A stretch of 64,000 nt of DNA from Pseudomicrostroma phylloplanum (Eukaryota > Basidiomycota > Exobasidiomycetes > Microstromatales): contig BCHS01000001.1 in assembly GCA_039545275.1 (NCBI GenBank), forward strand, positions 1,132,853 to 1,196,852. Direction: 5' to 3'. Under the pieces are notes generated by a model that was not told the DNA's origin, did not search any database, and saw only the letters and a program-made list of their open reading frames with translations. Shown here one piece after another: positions 1 to 10,540 of this stretch (positions are counted from its first letter, which is position 1; each line of letters starts with the position of its first letter). Position numbers and translations under genes: made by a program.

Positions 1-2269
1 CGACAATCGGACGAGCCCTGACACTGGTCCAGGTCATCTTCTATCTGCCCTTGACGCTCGACGTCGGTGGTCCAGACGCCTTTCTTGCCCTCTCTGCCTC
101 TCTAGCATCCTACTACTGGTGTCTCTCTTCTCTGCGTCTGCTCACAAGAAAGACCCGCCTGCAATGGATCGGCACGCTGTTCGCCTCCTTCCAATTCTTA
201 GTCGTACCGAGTTGCCTGGCGATCTGTTGGGCAGTGTACTGCCCGCCCGAGAAGAATTACTTCTTTGTTAGATGGGCACGATCCGCCTCGGGTGGAGGGG
301 GTTTGCTAGCCAACCATGGAACTGCCACCGGCGAAGGACTGTTGCGGAGTCATGATGCCAGTGTGGGAGGGTACCATCCCGCAACGCCTCCCCACCTGGC
401 CGCCATCATGCAAGCGATCACGCCGATCTTGAAGAGTCGCAATACCCATCCTTATCTCGAGGGTCTGTTCGATTTCACTAGCGCATCTATCCTCTACCTG
501 GCTCGCAAGGTTCCAGCGTGGTGGGGCACCCTACTCCGAGTGTCAAGCCCCGTCTTCAGCCTTTTGGAAGGATCTGCAACGCTCCTAGTCATTCAGGTCC
601 TGGGCACAGGCTGTCGTTATATCATTGCGACCTCTCTCGCTACTCCGGCTTCGTCTTTGGCGGACACCGATGACTCTCCACTGAAGGAAGGTGGTAATGG
701 CTCCGCTGGGTCGAAAGCCGCTCGCCCAACTTCGCGCTATAGGCCGCTCTCCTTCTTGGCTTCCATTGGCATCCGTGGCGCCGAAGCATGGCAACTCTTC
801 TTCCTGCTGGCCTCTGCCATCATCTACGTCATCTCGGGTTGGTCCTTGTACCTCTCCTTCGAAGGTGTCGCTGCTCGAGGAGGCGGTGCTAGTCTCATGA
901 TGGGCGTCAGCGTAGCCAGTGTAGCCTGGCTGACTGCCATTGCGTTCGGGCTTGGGAAGGGCAATGTCATCGAGACTTCCCTGATCGTGAGTGACAGCTT
1001 TTAGCAGCAATTTGCTCCGCATATCTTCTCAACTGACACCTTGACCTCTTGTCCGTCGCGCTGCCTTCCGCTCATTAGGCTGCATACACGGCTTGGAACA
1101 TCTTTGCGCTCTCTTCGTCCCCCTCGCCATCCTTTCTCTCGGATCCCATTGCACTGGTCCGATCTTTCAAGGGCCAAGTCGCATCGTCCTCGAGTTCCTT
1201 CCCCTTTGATCACCTTCTCTTCCTTTCACCAGAACGACTTGCGAATCTACCTGGCTATCTCCCTGTGAAGCACTACCTGGAGAACAGCGAAGTCGTCGCC
1301 GACTCCCTGACCCTGATTCGGGTGACTTTCGGTCAAAGTCTGACCTTTCTGGGCGCGCTGGCGAGTGCTCTTCCTGCCAGTGTCGTTGTCAGCTTGGTGT
1401 ATCGATTGAGTGAGTGGCGCGTTGGACGACTCGAGCATATGTAGGTTGTCGCCTGACTGACTGGATCCCTTTCTCCTGTCTGCCTCACAGTGGTTCTCTA
1501 TGCCGCTTCGCGTATTCTGCCATTCCTGTGCGGTCCATCGGCAAGGAGAAGCAGGCAAGAGCAATGGCCACCTAGAAATCATCGCCAGCATCATCGCAGC
1601 TCAAGGAGGAGCTCTCCTAGCAGCAGGCATAGCGACTCTTCTTCTTCTTCGTCGTCATCGGGCTCCTCCACTACCACCTTCTCCTCATCCTCCAGCGGCG
1701 GCGGCAGTGTGAGCAGCAGTGCGGAGAGCGACTTTGAGCAGGAGAATGGTGGTGTGGAGACGGAGCGCAAGGAGAAGAAGACCAGGCGGCGCTCAGCTGG
1801 GGAGAATGGTTCGAGGCGGTCATCGGCAGGGAATAGTCGGAGGAGCACTTCCAAGCCTAGTACAGAGGCAGAAGCAGAACCAGTGAGTACATGTTCTTCC
1901 TTCATTGCAGTGTTGCAAGGCTTTTATGATGCTGACAAAGTCTGTATTGTCCTCGGTCACAGTTCGGCTCCTTCATCAGCGTCATCATTTCGTATGCTCG
2001 CCTCATTCTGATTGCCGTGTACTCCCACCTGCTGCGTGAGTCCTGGCGCACCTGTCCCTGCCGCATCGGGCCGAAGAGCTCAAAGGATTGACGTCGTAAC
2101 GCCTCCTCACTCCTCATGCTCTGCAGTGCTCGATCAATCCCATCAGGCCATGTGGCGCTTCTCGACCGTCAGCGTCACCTTGGGCTTGTGGACGATGGAG
2201 TTGCTTCTAGGCGGCAGTAACGATGAGATGGAATTTGCCAGCGCGGCTTCGTGGGGTCGGGGGAGATGA
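1..2269 (+). CDS. ICE2: ICE2-family ER membrane protein (5' truncated by window edge)
   Basis: Five exons join in frame: up to 986, 1079-1409, 1491-1882, 1963-2035 and 2127-2269, all with GTGAGT-type donors. The reading frame is open to base 3, so the N-terminus lies outside the window. The product is a polytopic membrane protein; the stretch around 540-640 (FSLLEGSATLLVIQVLG) and the C-terminal WRFSTVSVTLGLWTMELLL segment are typical of the fungal Ice2 family. Ice2 in yeast promotes ER sheet expansion, cortical ER inheritance and lipid-droplet/ER lipid balance. A Ser/Arg/Glu-rich low-complexity loop (exon 3, about 1600-1880) is inserted between the last hydrophobic parts. The family call rests on remembered motifs, not a search. 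Confidence 0.8.
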
Positions 2270-2511
2270 GGCTGGGTCAAGGAGTTATACTGAGGCTGTA
2301 CTATACCAATGTCACCCATCTTTACGCTTGATGTCATTTGCTCAGATCACAGTAAGAGCCAATCGTCGCCCGAATGTGGATTGTTGCTCCACGTCCCGAG
2401 CCGCCCCTTTCCGTGTCCGCTTGATTTTGTTTGGCCCCGCCGAGTACATCACATCCTGACCTTTGTACCGTTCAGTCATCTCGCTGTAATTCTCCTCCTC
2501 CTCCAGCGACG

Positions 2512-3336
2512 ATGGCTCCAGCACCTGCCCTGCTGCAGTCCATCACCATCCCACGTACAGAGACTCGCTCCACGCCTTCACCCGCCTACACAGTCTACGC
2601 CGTCCTCGTCACCTTGCCCGTGCGCAACTGGACCGTCTACCGACGCTACTCGGAGTTCCTCGCGCTGCACCAGTCCTTCGGTAATTGCCCTCCTCCGGTC
2701 CCTTTCCCACCCAAGCACATCGCCAAGAGTACCCTCAAGGTCTTTACGGCTGGTCTGAGCGGGTTGTTGGGAGGTGGGAATGAAGAGGAGCTGCAGAGGG
2801 AGAGGAAGGAGGGACTGGAGAGATACCTCAAGACTATCGTCGCTTCCCCCGAGGCGACATGGAGGGAAACGGACGCCTTCAAGGATTTCATAGAGCTGCC
2901 TAGATCTACACCTCTATCAGTGCCTTCTGGATCCAGTGATGCTTCTGGTGCTGGACCCGCGGGCAGAGGCGACGCGGCAGGGACCACATCGTACCGCCAG
3001 CAGTCGCACGCAGTCCCCGGCTCGTACGTCCCGCCCTCCGCCTCTAGCTACTCGACCACTCGGCGACTCGGTCGTCCTCCACCCGCACAGGAGACCGACG
3101 AGACTCGACCCCTCGACGACGCCTCTCTCCTCGCCTCTCAGCAATCTCAATTCGACCGGCAGGACGCTCAGCTGGACTCGCTGACGGCTATACTGAGGAG
3201 ACAGAAGCAGATGGGAATGGCGATCAATCAGGAGCTCTTGGAGCAGAATGAATTGCTGGATACACTGGATGGAGAGGTGCAGAATACCCAGAGCAAGATG
3301 AAGAAGAATGAGGGGCAGATTAGGAGGTTGGGATGA
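2512..3336 (+). CDS. VAM7: Vam7-like vacuolar SNARE (PX domain + Qc SNARE)
   Basis: This is an intronless 274-residue protein. The ATG at 2512 is chosen because it is the first ATG in the frame and is followed at once by the PX domain (about residues 8-125), which contains the phosphoinositide-binding VYRRYSEF motif and the PPFP-like loop PPVPFPPKH. A low-complexity linker (about 130-210) leads to a C-terminal SNARE helix (about 215-274) with a Qc-type zero-layer glutamine in the NQELLEQN region. There is no transmembrane anchor, as in yeast Vam7, which is held on the vacuole by PI3P and the HOPS complex and drives homotypic vacuole fusion. The domain order is diagnostic. Confidence 0.85.
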   Translation: MAPAPALLQSITIPRTETRSTPSPAYTVYAVLVTLPVRNWTVYRRYSEFLALHQSFGNCPPPVPFPPKHIAKSTLKVFTAGLSGLLGGGNEEELQRERKEGLERYLKTIVASPEATWRETDAFKDFIELPRSTPLSVPSGSSDASGAGPAGRGDAAGTTSYRQQSHAVPGSYVPPSASSYSTTRRLGRPPPAQETDETRPLDDASLLASQQSQFDRQDAQLDSLTAILRRQKQMGMAINQELLEQNELLDTLDGEVQNTQSKMKKNEGQIRRLG

Positions 3337-4530
3337 GAGAGGTGACCAGTGTCTTTGAAGAACAGTCCCAGGGTGCAGACTTCAAGAGGGTCTCGTCTAC
3401 GGATACATTGCTACTGCTTCGACCTCGACAAGTGGGAACATGAACCGTCCTTCGAGATCGTCACGACATCCCCCTTCAGCCAGAAAGTGCGACCGTACGG
3501 AGCTGCCGATGAGTCGTGCTGCTCCGCTAGCGTCGGGTCGCTTCCTCGGACCGGGTGAGGCCGCCAAGCAATGAAACTGCCCGCGCCTTCAGGAGGGCTT
3601 TTGTCTCGCACTCTCAGCATCGACCAAGCTGGAGACACAGAGGCACACAAGTCGGCGGTGAGCTGGACCACTCAGGGTACTGAGCAATACAGACCGTGCC
3701 CGCCTATGGCTGCAGTGCTCATACGAGGAACGGGTCCAACTTGGCGAAACAAGGACAATGTGCCTGCTCAGGCTTCATGGGCAGATAGTGTACTATCTTC
3801 ACTTTGCTCCGGCTCAGGTGTGTCAAGTGCGAGCTCGATCTTGTCAGCTCCAGTGATCATACACCCTACGCACGTTACACACACACGCAGCAGCAGCAGC
3901 AGCTGAGCTCTCCAGCCCACATCGCGACCAAGGACATCCCATGTATTCGCATTCATATGGTCTACTTTGCCGCTATAAGACCACTGTACATACATCTGCT
4001 TGTGAGAGAGGACAGAAGCGAACTCTGTCCCCTTGTTTTCCGCCATTGCCTTGCAGAGTCAATTTCGGTACGCAGATCAGTACGGTTCGCGTCTTGTATT
4101 TGTAGCCATCTCAGATGTTCCGCGCCAGATTTTTCGATCCCGAAGCTGGCTACTTGAAAGTAATGCTGGCTTCCAAAGATCAAGATGCAGCTCATTGTAT
4201 GGAGTTTCGTTGGATGGTCTTGTCCAGCCTTGCTTGAGTATCCCCCCCTCAGTCGGTTGCGGGGGAGCACGGCCCACCACCCACCGACGTGCTCTGGGAC
4301 GTGCGCCTCGACCTGGACTGCTTGGCGGGGCGAACCAGGCCAAACTCCACAAGGGGGGACGGACGAGGGACGGAATTGAGATGCAACCCACCCCACCCAC
4401 GCAAGCTGGATGCTACCCAATCACCCATTCGCACCGAGAGGCACACCCGTTCTTCCCTCTCTTACTATTGCTACAGTACATTGACACCTGAAAGGCTTTT
4501 TACACCTCAACAAGTCGATCTCAATCTATC
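3337..4530. other. intergenic, 1.2 kb, no gene recognised
   Basis: Open frames exist on both strands, but none has family-like composition or a plausible splice structure. A short CAG run ends near 3903. The last few hundred bases are the upstream region of the inhibitor gene that starts at 4531. Confidence 0.5.
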
Positions 4531-4990
4531 ATGTCCTCCAACAAGCCTTATATCGTGTAAGTAGGCCCCCTCAAACCCACGACGACTCCTCCCTCCAGCA
4601 GTGCACCACTCACCACCCACGATCCTCTTCTTCGACTCTGCCTCTCTTCCTCTCTGCCAAACAGCATCTTCAAACAATCCACCTCCTCAGCGGACATCGA
4701 CTCTCACATCAAAGAAGTCGAATCGCAGGGTGGGAAGGTCAAGCAGCGCTTTGATAGTGAGATCATGAAGGGGTTTGCGGCGACGATGCCCCAGGATCAT
4801 GCGCAGGCGCTTACTGCTAAGAGTGGGGGGGAACATATGTGAGTCTCGCCTGGGAGAGAGGCAGAGATGGTGGTTGGGAGAGGAGGAGGGATTGTAGAGG
4901 GTGGTCATGCTGATTTGAAGTTGGCTCCTTGCTTGCATTGGTCGTGACAGCGATTATGTTGAGCCTGACTCGGAGGTTTCGACTCAGTAG
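4531..4990 (+). CDS. peptidase inhibitor I9-type small protein (proteinase B inhibitor-like)
   Basis: Three short exons (4531-4556, 4665-4838, 4951-4990) give a 79-residue protein. The first donor is GTAAGT and the second GTGAGT; acceptors are CAG. The product begins MSSNKPYIVIFKQS, continues with a QGGKVKQRFDSEIMKGFAA segment and ends DYVEPDSEVSTQ. This is the pattern of free-standing I9 inhibitors such as yeast Pbi2 and mushroom PoIA1, which resemble subtilisin propeptides and inhibit vacuolar serine proteases. No signal peptide is visible, so a cytosolic or vacuolar role is expected. The gene is easily missed because the longest single exon encodes only 58 residues. The target protease is inferred from the family only. 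Confidence 0.82.
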
Positions 4991-5298
4991 GCTTATTCAC
5001 GTAGACTAATCGATGGGAATGAAATCAGTGTTGATGATCACACATACCTGTCAAGCTAGCTCCCGGACTCTAGAGACTGCGTGATCAGCCTGGACCCTGA
5101 GACTGACAGCAGCCGCTGGACCATATCCAGCGATAGACGCTGGTGGAGCAACATGCACTCGCTGTCGAGAGTGGTCCAGCACGCGAGCTGCAGGACACCC
5201 AAGAGCAAGTTCAGATGAGTGAATATTCCCAGTGTCTCGGTTTCACAGTTGTGAGGTGATATTCCGACTCCTCGATGACCCTACATAGCTATGGTCGT
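4991..5298. other. intergenic between convergent genes
   Basis: No gene is seen. A small stem-loop with 7-bp arms (CGCTGGA, loop, TCCAGCG) lies at 5114-5132, in the shared 3' flank of the inhibitor gene and LSM4. Confidence 0.5.
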
Positions 5299-6224
5299 CT
5301 ACCTGCCTCGCCCTCCACCGCCTCCGCCCCGGCCGCCTCTTTGTGGTCCACCTCCCCTTCCACCAGGACCACCACCTCTACCACCTCTTGATCCGCCCCT
5401 GTCGCCGCTTCCATGACCTCCCCTCTGTCCACCACCACCACCACCGCCTCCTCCTCCCTGACGCGCCCTCCGCTCTTGCTCCTCCTGTTGCCGCACTGTG
5501 TCGATGGTAGAGTCTGCTAGCCTGACGTACTTGATCTGAGAGGAGTGAAAGAGATACATTCGTCAGTAGAATAGTCACTGAGTCACTTGATACTCACTCG
5601 GTAGGCCCCGGGCCTACTTCCCCTCGCTGTCCGGATTGTCGAAGGGATCTTTGACTCTGGCAGTCGACCCATGACTTAAGTGGACGGACGTACCGCCTAC
5701 GGGGCCCTCGGATCCTCTTCTCAAGTAGCCATCCTGCTCCCATATCCTTCTGCCTTCTCCATGCTAGTGTACCTTCCCAGACTTCCATCTCCTCACGCGC
5801 TGTCCCACCGAACAACGCTTACTCACTGTAGCTCCCTTGATATAGCACTCTGGCAGCTTCCAGAACTCCTCTCCACTACTGCTAGTCTGATACACTTCTC
5901 TGAGTGTGAGGTTCATGAAGTTGTCGCAGGCGATCAGAAGACCGTTGAACGTCTCGCCCGATTTGAGCTCCACGAGCTGTGCAGAAAAGAGAGGGAGAGA
6001 GAGGTGTGAAGGAGGAGTCAAGAGGTCAGACAATGACTGTGACTGAGGTGAATACCACGGGCCTCGATTGGGAGATGGGCCACTCACCAAGCCCTTGCCT
6101 CTTGCGGCATTGACCAAGACGAGGGGCAGCTGTAGCAGGGAGCGAGTCAGAGTGAAGCAATGCCCGATGAGCATGCAATTCGTGAGGGCAGCGCATACAT
6201 CTTCTCGCGGAGACTGCTCACCAT
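5299..6224 (-). CDS. LSM4: LSm4, U6 snRNA-associated Sm-like protein
   Basis: Four exons on the minus strand (6224-6222, 6129-6088, 5976-5827, 5535-5299) give a 143-residue protein. The first coding exon is only the ATG, followed directly by GTGAGC. The protein reads [14 protein letters not shown], then Sm motif 1 ([20 protein letters not shown]) and Sm motif 2 (YIKGATIKYVR), then a Gly/Arg-rich tail (residues about 98-143) of RGG repeats as in LSm4 of other eukaryotes. LSm4 belongs to the Lsm1-7 ring (cytoplasmic mRNA decapping, P-bodies) and the Lsm2-8 ring (U6 snRNA in the nucleus). The RGG tail is the part linked to P-body assembly. The exon phases all agree. Confidence 0.92.
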
Positions 6225-6545
6225 TGCCTGCTCTGTAGGACCACGAGGCTAGTAGCAAAGACCGAGAGACGTGCGATGAGAAGAGGCTTTGACTGAGAGC
6301 TGAAGCCTTGTTTGCGCCTAATCGATTGGTGAGAAGGGGGGTGATGCGGAGGTGAATGGTCGAGAAGGAGTGGACTGTATCCACCTCGGACGGAAAGAAG
6401 ACGTGAGTGAGTGAGTGGACGTCCTATTCGCGCGCTCTACCAATGCTTCTCAAGGCCATTCCCCTCCCTGTCATCAGCTTAGCATTGACCAAAATAATCC
6501 ACAAATCATCAAGAGAGTAGATTTCTACCAGCACGTGAAGTCAGC
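6225..6545. promoter_or_regulatory. divergent promoter region LSM4 / AIM18
   Basis: These 321 bp separate two start codons pointing away from each other, so this stretch must hold both promoters. A CCAAT box lies near 6440. No TATA element is convincing. Confidence 0.5.
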
Positions 6546-7764
6546 ATGACGTCTCTTCGCCCTGTGGCCCGCCCTATGAGCAGCCTATCAAGGTCCTGGG
6601 CGGCAAAGCAGCTCGGTCAGCCTGCGAGCTCCTCCTCCCTCTTCCGCAACTCCTCGACCCTTCCTGGCCGGTCAGCCTCTGCCTCAAGCTCAAGCTCAGG
6701 CAATGCCTCTCATCGAGCCACCAGAGCAGGCATGGCCTTCTCCCTGGCCCTCACCCTAGCCATCGGGGCCTACTCGCTGCACCGCTTCCCCATCCAGCTG
6801 GAAGCCGCACCTGCACCCCAGCATGCAGCAGCTTCGCTCCTCCCTCCTAGCCAGACATCCCAGGAGGACGATTTCCACATCGATTCTGCCACTTCCCAGA
6901 AGCTGCCAAGGAGAATTGACGCGCCTGCGTCTCTCGCCCCGGGATCCGGGAGCGACAAGGCCGATTCACTCGTCCTGCTCGCATCGGGGGTGCGTACCGT
7001 CTCCTTCCTGCGCGTGCAGGTGTACGTCGCCGCCCTATACGTGCTCGAGCGGCCCTTCGAGGACTTCATGAAAAGTCAAGGAAAGGCGGGCGGCAGTAGT
7101 AGTAGTGGTGGGGAGAGTCTAGAGCAAACGATGAGGCAGGCTCTGGAGGCGGGTGTGCCCATGGTGCTCAAGATTGTGCCGGTCAAAAATACCGACTTTG
7201 CTCATCTCCGAGATGGATTCACGGTGAGTCGCATTCTACTGGCCTGATGTCCTGGAGCAAGTATAGCTGACTCTATCCCATCATCCCTACTTGTCTCTGC
7301 AGCGGGCCGTCCAGCTCCGTCAAAAGTACCTGCGCAAGACGCCCACTCCACCGAGCGAGGAGCAAGAAGAGTCCCTCTCCCTCTCTCTGCAGCGTCTCAA
7401 GGAGTGCTTCCCCAAGGCCTCCCTCAAGAAGGGCGAGCACCTCGATCTCGTCTTTCAACCCAGTCGCGTAACTGCTCCTTCTGCTGGCGCGGCGGGTGGG
7501 AAGGGAGTGGATCTGGCCTTTGAACATGATAGGGTGGTGCTGGGGACCGTGCAGTACGACACTAGGGGAGGGAATATGGATGTTGCTCGGCTGCTGTTCC
7601 AGGCTTATGTGGCAGATAAGGACCCAGTCTCAGAAGTGGTGAGTCAGAGTCAAGCAATGTGTCTGCATGCACGAGCAATGCTGATGGCCAATTGTTGCCT
7701 CCTTTGTCATTGTCGACAGTTCAAGAAGGCAGTCTCACAGAAGATCTTCCCACCGCCACAATAA
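6546..7764 (+). CDS. AIM18: AIM18-like mitochondrial protein with chalcone isomerase-like fold
   Basis: Three exons (6546-7223, 7303-7638, 7720-7764) give 352 residues. The N-terminus is Ser/Arg-rich and basic, consistent with a mitochondrial presequence, followed by one hydrophobic helix (about residues 62-80). The conserved domain contains GVRTVSFLRVQVYVAALYV and a second block with VPVKNTDFAHLRDGFT, then LASFEHDR-like and GNMDVARLLFQAYV segments. This matches the fungal Aim18/Aim46 group, heme-associated members of the chalcone isomerase-like superfamily located in mitochondria. No enzymatic activity is established for the fungal group. The third exon supplies only the last 14 residues. 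Confidence 0.82.
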
Positions 7765-8201
7765 CCCTCGCAAACCCCTCTCATCATGTTCATCATACCC
7801 AATCATTACTACCACCAATCCACCACTCTTCTCTCGAGACTGCATGCATGCGGTGAGAGCAGGGATGTATGCGTTCCTACTATCCATCAGACTTCATTGA
7901 GCCCCACTGAAAGTGAGAAGCTCTGGGCCAGATAGCGAAAGGAATCGTTGAACCAGTCTTAGCTGGAGTTCATCTGCGCCGCAATATGAATCGACCATTG
8001 CGTGGAGTGTCATGCAAGGTCGGGATTAAGATGGGCGCATTGTGTGTGTGGTAGGTGGTGGGTGGTGGGATAGGGAGGCGAAGGGGTAGGGAAGCGTGGG
8101 GAGGATAGAGCGATGGCCTGATCAGGTCGTTCACGCTTACACGCTCCAGCGAATGCGACTTGGGGGTATCATTAATGCGTGCGTACTATACCGGAACCTT
8201 C
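7765..8201. other. intergenic between convergent genes
   Basis: This is the 3' flank of AIM18 and of the CCDC137-like gene. No gene is seen. A G-rich run of GGTGGTGGGTGG type lies near 8050-8070. Confidence 0.5.
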
Positions 8202-9248
8202 TCACCTATCAAAGTCCTTTTGACCCTCTCTAGCCGACTTCTTCAGGCGGTACATCCTGATCATCCGTTCCCTCTCCTCCTTGAGCTCCTTTTCTCTCCT
8301 GAGCCCACCCACAGGCACTGTAGCCTGCTTCTTGATAGGTTCTGGCATCTGGCCCTTGGTGACGGTCCGCTCGCCCTTGCCTGCTCTGATGAGTCTGGCA
8401 GCTTCGTCTGGGTCTTGACCCTGAATGGCAGCAGAGACCTGGGCTTTCCTGGCTCTTGCTTCGATCGATTCGCCGCGGGGCAGCTTGGTGAAGCGAGGCG
8501 GTGCTTGGGCAACGTCGCTGACTCTTCGCACTTGGGAAGCCTTGGCAAAGTCCAGCGGTGCGGAACTCCCGTCTCGCCCTCTGCCCTGACCTTGGAGCTC
8601 TTCCCTGGCTCGCTTCAGATCCTTGGACGAAGGCTGTGACTCCTCGATCTCCTTTGCCTTCTGAGCCCTCGCCTGTCTCGATGTCCCGCTACCTTCTGCT
8701 TCTTCATCGTCCTCCTCTCCTCCCTTTTTGCGCTCCAGCTCGGATCGCTTCCTCTTCTTCTCTCTCCTGGCTTCAGTCCTAGCCGTAGCAGCCACGACGC
8801 CCGCCATGGTCTGCTCGACTCTCCTGTTGAAGTCTCCAAGCTTCTCGCCAGGCCGAATACGCAAGTCGTCGGCAGGAGAGGGTACCGCCTTGGCAGGACG
8901 TGGCTTGGCTTTACCTTTACCCTTGACGGACGAGGAAGAGGAAGGGTCATCGGACGACGGGACATAGGTGCCTTCCTTGATGGCCTTGCGGCGAGCATTG
9001 TACTCTGCCTGCACCTTTCCAGCATTCAAGATCCGCATCGCATTCTTGGGCAGACCAGTCATGTGAACATCTTTGCTCGCCTTGGGCGGGACGAGATCGT
9101 TACCTCTGGAGAGCAGAGCCGCAGGAAGCGAGGGTCGAGACAGAAGAAGTCAGCGAACAAGTTCTGACTATCGCTCCGAAGCTCGTGTGGCTCACCTCTC
9201 ATCGCGCTTGGCCACCCTCACCGATCGCTTTGCTCGTTTATGGGGCAT
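8202..9248 (-). CDS. CCDC137-like basic coiled-coil nucleolar protein
   Basis: Two exons (9248-9196 and 9105-8202) give 318 residues. The start exon encodes MPHKRAKRSVRVAKRDER; the splice continues GNDLVPPKASKDVHMTGLPKNAMRILNA. The DL-x-P ... P+N..R.LNA...EY pattern near the N-terminus, followed by highly charged coiled coil with KKRKR clusters, resembles the CCDC137 family and its fungal relatives, which are nucleolar RNA-associated proteins. The rest (residues about 70-300) is low-complexity and charged, with a Glu/Asp run and several predicted nuclear localisation signals. The function is inferred from family likeness only. A head-to-head arrangement with the TMEM70-like gene leaves 238 bp of shared promoter. 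Confidence 0.62.
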
Positions 9249-9486
9249 AGTATGCGGCCGGAAGAAAGGGCGGGAAGAAGGGCAAGGCATGAAATTCTCG
9301 CCCTCGCCTTGGCTTTGACTTTTGGCGGGAAGCCCAGCCAAGCCACTGCGCGAAGAGACGACGCGGGCGGGCAGAGGCAAGAGATTCACTTCTTCCCGAC
9401 AGACGGACAGACGGAAAGAGAGTCGACCAATTCACTCAGTCAGTCAGTCAGCCAGGCCACACCCATATCCTCTGCTGCCACCCATC
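9249..9486. promoter_or_regulatory. divergent promoter region (CCDC137-like / TMEM70-like)
   Basis: 238 bp lie between two opposed start codons. A short CAGT repeat (TCAGTCAGTCAGTCAG) sits near 9437-9452, within the likely 5' leader of the plus-strand gene. Confidence 0.45.
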
Positions 9487-10431
9487 ATGCTCGGCCTGAG
9501 ATCGACATCGACTGCGACGTTACTCGCTCGGCGAGGAGCCTGTGTGCTAGACTGCAGATTGGCCAGCCCGACTTCCCCCGCCTCGGCAAAGTCCTTTTCG
9601 TCGCTTTCGTGCGGACTGCAAGCCAGTCAGAGGATACGGCCGTGCCCTAGTCTCCGGGCGAATCTGCCGGCTACCACTCCCGTAGCGTCTCATCAACCTC
9701 GACGTAGCCTCTCTACGACTGCCTCGCGGTGTAACATAAATGCAGACAAGCCCACCGAAGCTCCACGGCCGGTCCTGGCGACATACACGGGTCCCATGGC
9801 TGCCACCTTCTACAGACTCAAGCTCTTCTCCCTCGGATCCCTCACCCTCGCTTCAGCATTCACCCCCGTCTTCCTCCTAGCCGCCAGCGATCTTTCCCTC
9901 GCAGGTCGTCTAGGCCTCTCCGCTACCGCCATCGTCACCTCTGTAGTCAGCACGGCGCTTGTGGCATGGATCGGCAAGCCATACGTGGGGAGGATGAACC
10001 TCTTACCTGCTCCTGCAGAGGGGAAAGGACAAGAGCCCGTCATCGAGGCGTATACGATCACTTGGAGGATAAGGACACTGCAGACTAGGATCTACCAGCC
10101 GAGCTTGATTCGACCCACTTCAAGACCTTTCGCCTCTTGGGAGCTGCCCGAGAACCCGGGAGGCGTCTTTCCCTTGCCGCAAAGTACAAGCGGGACCGAG
10201 AGTGGGGGAAAGGAGGATAGAATTCTGGTGTCGGAGACTTTCGATGCGAAGAGTGGAAAGATCGTGGGCAAGTGGTGGGCAGAGAGGGTTGCAGGGACGG
10301 CGACCAACAGCGACAAGGGAGCACAAGGAGAGTTCAAGGAAGAGGCACGCTGTTTTGCAGAGGGCAAGCCGGTGAGACATTTCCAAGTCCATGAAGAGCT
10401 GCTTGGCGAGGAGTGGAGGATACTCGGATGA
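9487..10431 (+). CDS. TMEM70/TMEM186-like mitochondrial inner membrane protein
   Basis: This is an intronless 314-residue protein. The frame is open upstream, but the ATG at 9487 is chosen because it begins a plausible presequence (MLGLRSTSTATLLARRGA). The core reads YTGPMAATFYRLKLFSLGSL, two hydrophobic helices (about residues 108-130 and 138-160), then IGKPYVGRMN and an EAYTITWRIRT segment. The YTG-x-MA ... KxFS opening and the G-x-Y-x-x-R segment after the helices are features of the TMEM70/TMEM186/TMEM223 group, which assists assembly of respiratory complexes and ATP synthase. Assignment within that group is uncertain. Confidence 0.62.
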   Translation: MLGLRSTSTATLLARRGACVLDCRLASPTSPASAKSFSSLSCGLQASQRIRPCPSLRANLPATTPVASHQPRRSLSTTASRCNINADKPTEAPRPVLATYTGPMAATFYRLKLFSLGSLTLASAFTPVFLLAASDLSLAGRLGLSATAIVTSVVSTALVAWIGKPYVGRMNLLPAPAEGKGQEPVIEAYTITWRIRTLQTRIYQPSLIRPTSRPFASWELPENPGGVFPLPQSTSGTESGGKEDRILVSETFDAKSGKIVGKWWAERVAGTATNSDKGAQGEFKEEARCFAEGKPVRHFQVHEELLGEEWRILG

Positions 10432-10540
10432 GCAACGAAGCAATCCAACCAACGTTCAATCGCCCTTACTGCCGTAGCGACGTGCCACACTGCGGATGTC
10501 AAGATTGTGCTATCTCATTACTGTACAGACGCCCCTGTGA

